This document shows positions 61,664 to 64,000 of a stretch of DNA of 64,000 nt, piece after piece. A program made the position numbers and the translations under genes. Source of the stretch: Leptolinea sp. (lineage in GTDB: Bacteria; Chloroflexota; Anaerolineae; Anaerolineales; Anaerolineaceae); the NCBI GenBank assembly GCA_012798535.1, contig JAAZMZ010000006.1:1-64000 (forward strand). The letters run 5' to 3'. Numbering within the stretch: the first letter of the stretch is position 1; every line of letters starts with the position of its first letter. The notes below the pieces were generated by a model. The model searched no databases. It saw only the letters and a program-made list of their open reading frames with translations, and was not told where the DNA came from.

Positions 61664-62993
61664 GATCGACTCCTATTTCTCCCCCGATACCTTCCAATAA
61701 AGAAATGGTCTCGGAAAAATCTGAGAATTCCTTGCCCTGAAGCAGAAAAGAATCGATAATCGGCATAGCGGATATAGCTTCATCCACTTCAGGGTCACTC
61801 CCCGAGACGTACGCACCAATATTGATAAGATCGCGGGCTTTTTCGTAGGTAGCCAGCAGTTTGCGGGCTTTGGCCGCCCAGGCGCGGTGTTCGCGGCTGG
61901 TGATATGCGGCATTACCCTGGAGATGCTTCCCAGAACATCGATCGCCGGGTAATGGTTACGGGTGGCCAGCTGGCGGCTGAGTATGATATGCCCGTCGAG
62001 AATGGATCGCACGGCATCACAGATCGGTTCATTAAAATCGTCGCCTTCCACCAGAACGGTGAAATAGCCGGTAATTGAGCCACGCTGGCCTGTTCCGGCT
62101 CTTTCGAGCAGTTTCGGCAAAAGCGCGAAAACAGACGGGGTATAACCGCGGCTGGCTGGTGGCTCGCCTATGGCAAGGCCAACTTCACGCTGGGCCATGG
62201 CAAAGCGGGTGACCGAATCCATCAGGAAGGTCACATCCATTCCCTGATCGCGAAAATTCTCCGCAATGGTCATGGCAACGTAGGCCGCTTTCAACCGCAG
62301 CAGCGCCGGTTTATCGGAGGTAGAGACAACCACGACAGAACGCTCGAGGCCTTCTTTGCCCAGGTCGCCTTCCACAAAGTCGCGGACTTCACGGCCACGT
62401 TCACCGATCAACGCAATTACCGAAACATCAGAGCGGGAACTGCGGGCAATGGAACCCATGAGGGTGCTCTTGCCCACACCAGAACCGGCAAAGATGCCCA
62501 TACGCTGGCCTTTGCCGCAGGTTAAAAAACCATCGATGGCGCGTACGCCTGTCACCAGCGGTTCGGTGATGATCTGCCGTTCCATGGGATGAGGAGCCGC
62601 ATTGTTGATCGGGCGGGTTTCCAATTCTCCCAGAGGGCCATTGCCGTCAATCGGCTCCCCCAGGCCATCCACCACCCGGCCAAGCAACGGAAGCCCGACC
62701 GGCGCCCGCAACACCGTACGCTGCGGATAGATGGAACTATCCGGTTGAATACCTTCCATGTTACCAAGCGGCATAAGCAGGGTTGTACTGTTGCGAAAAC
62801 CCACAACCTCGGAAAGAATGGTCTCGCCCGACCGGGCGCGAATCTCGCAGACCTCACCAATCTGGCAATCCAATCCAACCGCTTCTATCGTCAGACCGAT
62901 CACCTGCACTACCCGGCCGGATACTCGCAGGGAGCTGCAATTCTCCAGAGAGCGCTCGAAAGGCGACAGATCAACTGGCGAGATCCGGTTCAT
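61653..62993 (-). CDS. fliI: Flagellum-specific export ATPase FliI
   Basis: 446 residues. Related to F1-ATPase beta; energises export of flagellar proteins. Walker A is AGSGVGKST (169-177), Walker [21 protein letters not shown], plus the [11 protein letters not shown] and [13 protein letters not shown] signatures. It overlaps fliH by four bases and fliJ by 11. Confidence 0.96.
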   Translation of the reverse strand: MNRISPVDLSPFERSLENCSSLRVSGRVVQVIGLTIEAVGLDCQIGEVCEIRARSGETILSEVVGFRNSTTLLMPLGNMEGIQPDSSIYPQRTVLRAPVGLPLLGRVVDGLGEPIDGNGPLGELETRPINNAAPHPMERQIITEPLVTGVRAIDGFLTCGKGQRMGIFAGSGVGKSTLMGSIARSSRSDVSVIALIGERGREVRDFVEGDLGKEGLERSVVVVSTSDKPALLRLKAAYVAMTIAENFRDQGMDVTFLMDSVTRFAMAQREVGLAIGEPPASRGYTPSVFALLPKLLERAGTGQRGSITGYFTVLVEGDDFNEPICDAVRSILDGHIILSRQLATRNHYPAIDVLGSISRVMPHITSREHRAWAAKARKLLATYEKARDLINIGAYVSGSDPEVDEAISAMPIIDSFLLQGKEFSDFSETISLLEGIGGEIGVDHAA

Positions 62994-63943
62994 TCTTCAG
63001 GCTCCGGATTTTCCAGGTTATTGGCCGTCTCTTTAATGGCATCGTTGATCTGGTCGATCTGTTCTTCCACGCGGCCGTCTACAACTCCAAACTGGCCGTC
63101 AATAAAACATCCACCCCGCAAAATATTCTGGCTGGAGACGATCTGGATTTGCTGCCCGTTCAGGGTTATTTCCGATTCCTGCCATAAATTAACGAGCAAT
63201 TTGGCGTCTTCCGGATTCAGGTAGATGCGCAGATTGCCCAACCGGCTGGCTTCATTGATTGCCCTGCTGACGATGTGATCGATTTGGTCCGCGGGCAGTT
63301 CGAAACCGGAACCAAACAATTTCTTGCCAATCGAAAGCACCATGTCGATGATCCGGTTCTGGCTCTGGTGCATCACACGTTCCTGCCAGAGTTGAGACTC
63401 TTGAAAGATGCGCTCCACTTGATGCAAGGTTTCGGAGATTTCGTTCCGGGCTGTGGTCATGCCATCCATGAAGGCTTTCTGTTTCAGAGATTCGGCTTCG
63501 GTCTTTGCCTCATCCATGATTCGGGCGGCATTTTTCTCTGCTTCGGCGATGATCTCATCCGCCTTTGCCCTGGCTTCTTCCAACAGATATGAATGATCTT
63601 CAACCACCCGCGGCGCGGCAGCCTGTTCCACATTTCTGTGAACCACTTCTTTTTTAAATTCCGGAACAGTCCAGCCATGGATGGTTTCCGGTCTTGTGAC
63701 TTTTGAAATATAAGGCGTTCTGGTGTTAAAAATGGCCGCGGGTCTGGTGTTCAGAACGGTTTCCGCCTTCTCAGCAGCGTCTGAGCCATCGGGATTGGGG
63801 TTTCCCTGCTCTTCTATAATGGGTGAACGAGACGAAGACGATTCATTGGAGACAACCATGGCGCCCTCCAATTCAGAAACCTGAAATGGAGAGATGGTCT
63901 TTACCTTCTCACCCTTCAGAATCCTAGAGAATGACGGCGTCAC
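62990..63943 (-). CDS. fliH: Flagellar assembly protein FliH
   Basis: About 317 residues. A disordered N-terminal region (1 to about 125) is followed by a long helix ([20 protein letters not shown]) and the conserved C-terminal FliH/V-ATPase E-type domain ([34 protein letters not shown]). It binds FliI and limits its ATPase. The frame opens at TTG 63964, but GTG 63943 has GGAGG 5 bases before it and is preferred; it overlaps the fliG end by 20 bases. Confidence 0.9.
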   Translation of the reverse strand: MTPSFSRILKGEKVKTISPFQVSELEGAMVVSNESSSSRSPIIEEQGNPNPDGSDAAEKAETVLNTRPAAIFNTRTPYISKVTRPETIHGWTVPEFKKEVVHRNVEQAAAPRVVEDHSYLLEEARAKADEIIAEAEKNAARIMDEAKTEAESLKQKAFMDGMTTARNEISETLHQVERIFQESQLWQERVMHQSQNRIIDMVLSIGKKLFGSGFELPADQIDHIVSRAINEASRLGNLRIYLNPEDAKLLVNLWQESEITLNGQQIQIVSSQNILRGGCFIDGQFGVVDGRVEEQIDQINDAIKETANNLENPEPEE

Positions 63944-64000
63944 CTGAACCTCCACCGGCGCCAACGATCACGATTTCGCCCGCTTCTTCCAGTGCCCGAA
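63924..64000 (-). CDS. fliG: Flagellar motor switch protein FliG, C-terminal end (cut by window)
   Basis: The last 25 codons, read on the minus strand from the window edge to TAG at 63924-63926, give [19 protein letters not shown] followed by AVIL. The stretch is too short to score alone, but it resembles FliG C-termini (RALEEAGEIVI-like) and the position directly before fliH is the standard one. Confidence 0.75.
   Translation of the reverse strand, partial: RALEEAGEIVIVGAGGGSGDAVIL

Overview
The window looks like a chromosomal stretch of a Chloroflexota bacterium, most likely class Anaerolineae. This is inferred from gene content, not from a marker-gene tree. The pointers are lipoproteins with Thr/Pro-rich linkers, an NBR1/FW-type Ig domain lipoprotein, 16S rRNA m7G1405-type methyltransferase homologues, a receiver-like protein ending in a transposase-like domain, and moderate GC. 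Genes are densely packed. I see no insertion sequence, integrase, prophage or CRISPR array. The only RNA genes or elements I can support are one tRNA-Lys, a cyclic di-GMP-I riboswitch and a SAM-I riboswitch.

Layout. 1-5.2 kb: purine synthesis (purQ cut by the window edge, a purL with extra PurS-like N-terminal domains, purB). 5.4-6.3 kb: a sortase-like protein behind a cyclic di-GMP-I riboswitch with its own terminator. 6.7-7.7 kb: NBR1-domain lipoprotein. 7.8-16.1 kb: an RNA-modification block. On the plus strand a VOC protein, a divergent tRNA-guanine transglycosylase, two tandem m7G1405-type methyltransferase homologues and an RsmF-like m5C methyltransferase are tightly coupled. On the minus strand come an acyltransferase, RsmE, RsmI, and metK under a SAM-I riboswitch. 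The families RsmF (C1407), RsmI (C1402), RsmE (U1498) and Rmt/Arm (G1405) all act on the decoding-site end of 16S rRNA, and MetK makes their methyl donor. 16.3-21.6 kb: two membrane proteins and a two-component system whose regulator may be read from a leaderless transcript. 21.7-28.5 kb: three tandem M42 aminopeptidases, a solute-binding lipoprotein and membrane proteins. 28.5-34.6 kb: phosphodiesterase-like enzyme, phosphoribosyltransferase, and a wecC-wecB-glycosyltransferase operon for surface polysaccharide. 34.6-42.1 kb: the receiver/transposase-like fusion, polA, a large TPR protein and tRNA-Lys. 42.2-45.4 kb: beta-propeller glycosidase-like protein, tatC-tatA-tatB and a lipoprotein.

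45.5-64.0 kb is a motility block, all on the minus strand. In transcription order it holds fliG (cut), fliH, fliI, fliJ, a lytic transglycosylase, flgB, fliK, flgD, a small flagellar-operon protein, flgE, a second FliK-like protein, an orphan FlhB C-terminal domain and a PilZ protein. Then come cheA, cheC, cheD, cheY, cheB, cheR, two cheX-like genes, a ParA-type ATPase and a CheW with a long charged N-terminus. Cyclic di-GMP probably acts at two places in this window, the sortase riboswitch and the PilZ protein.

The most unusual items are the decoding-site methylation block with its tandem Rmt-type paralogues, the riboswitch-controlled sortase-like gene (the sequence predicts an OFF switch), and the receiver-like protein with an apparently dead Y1-transposase-like domain.
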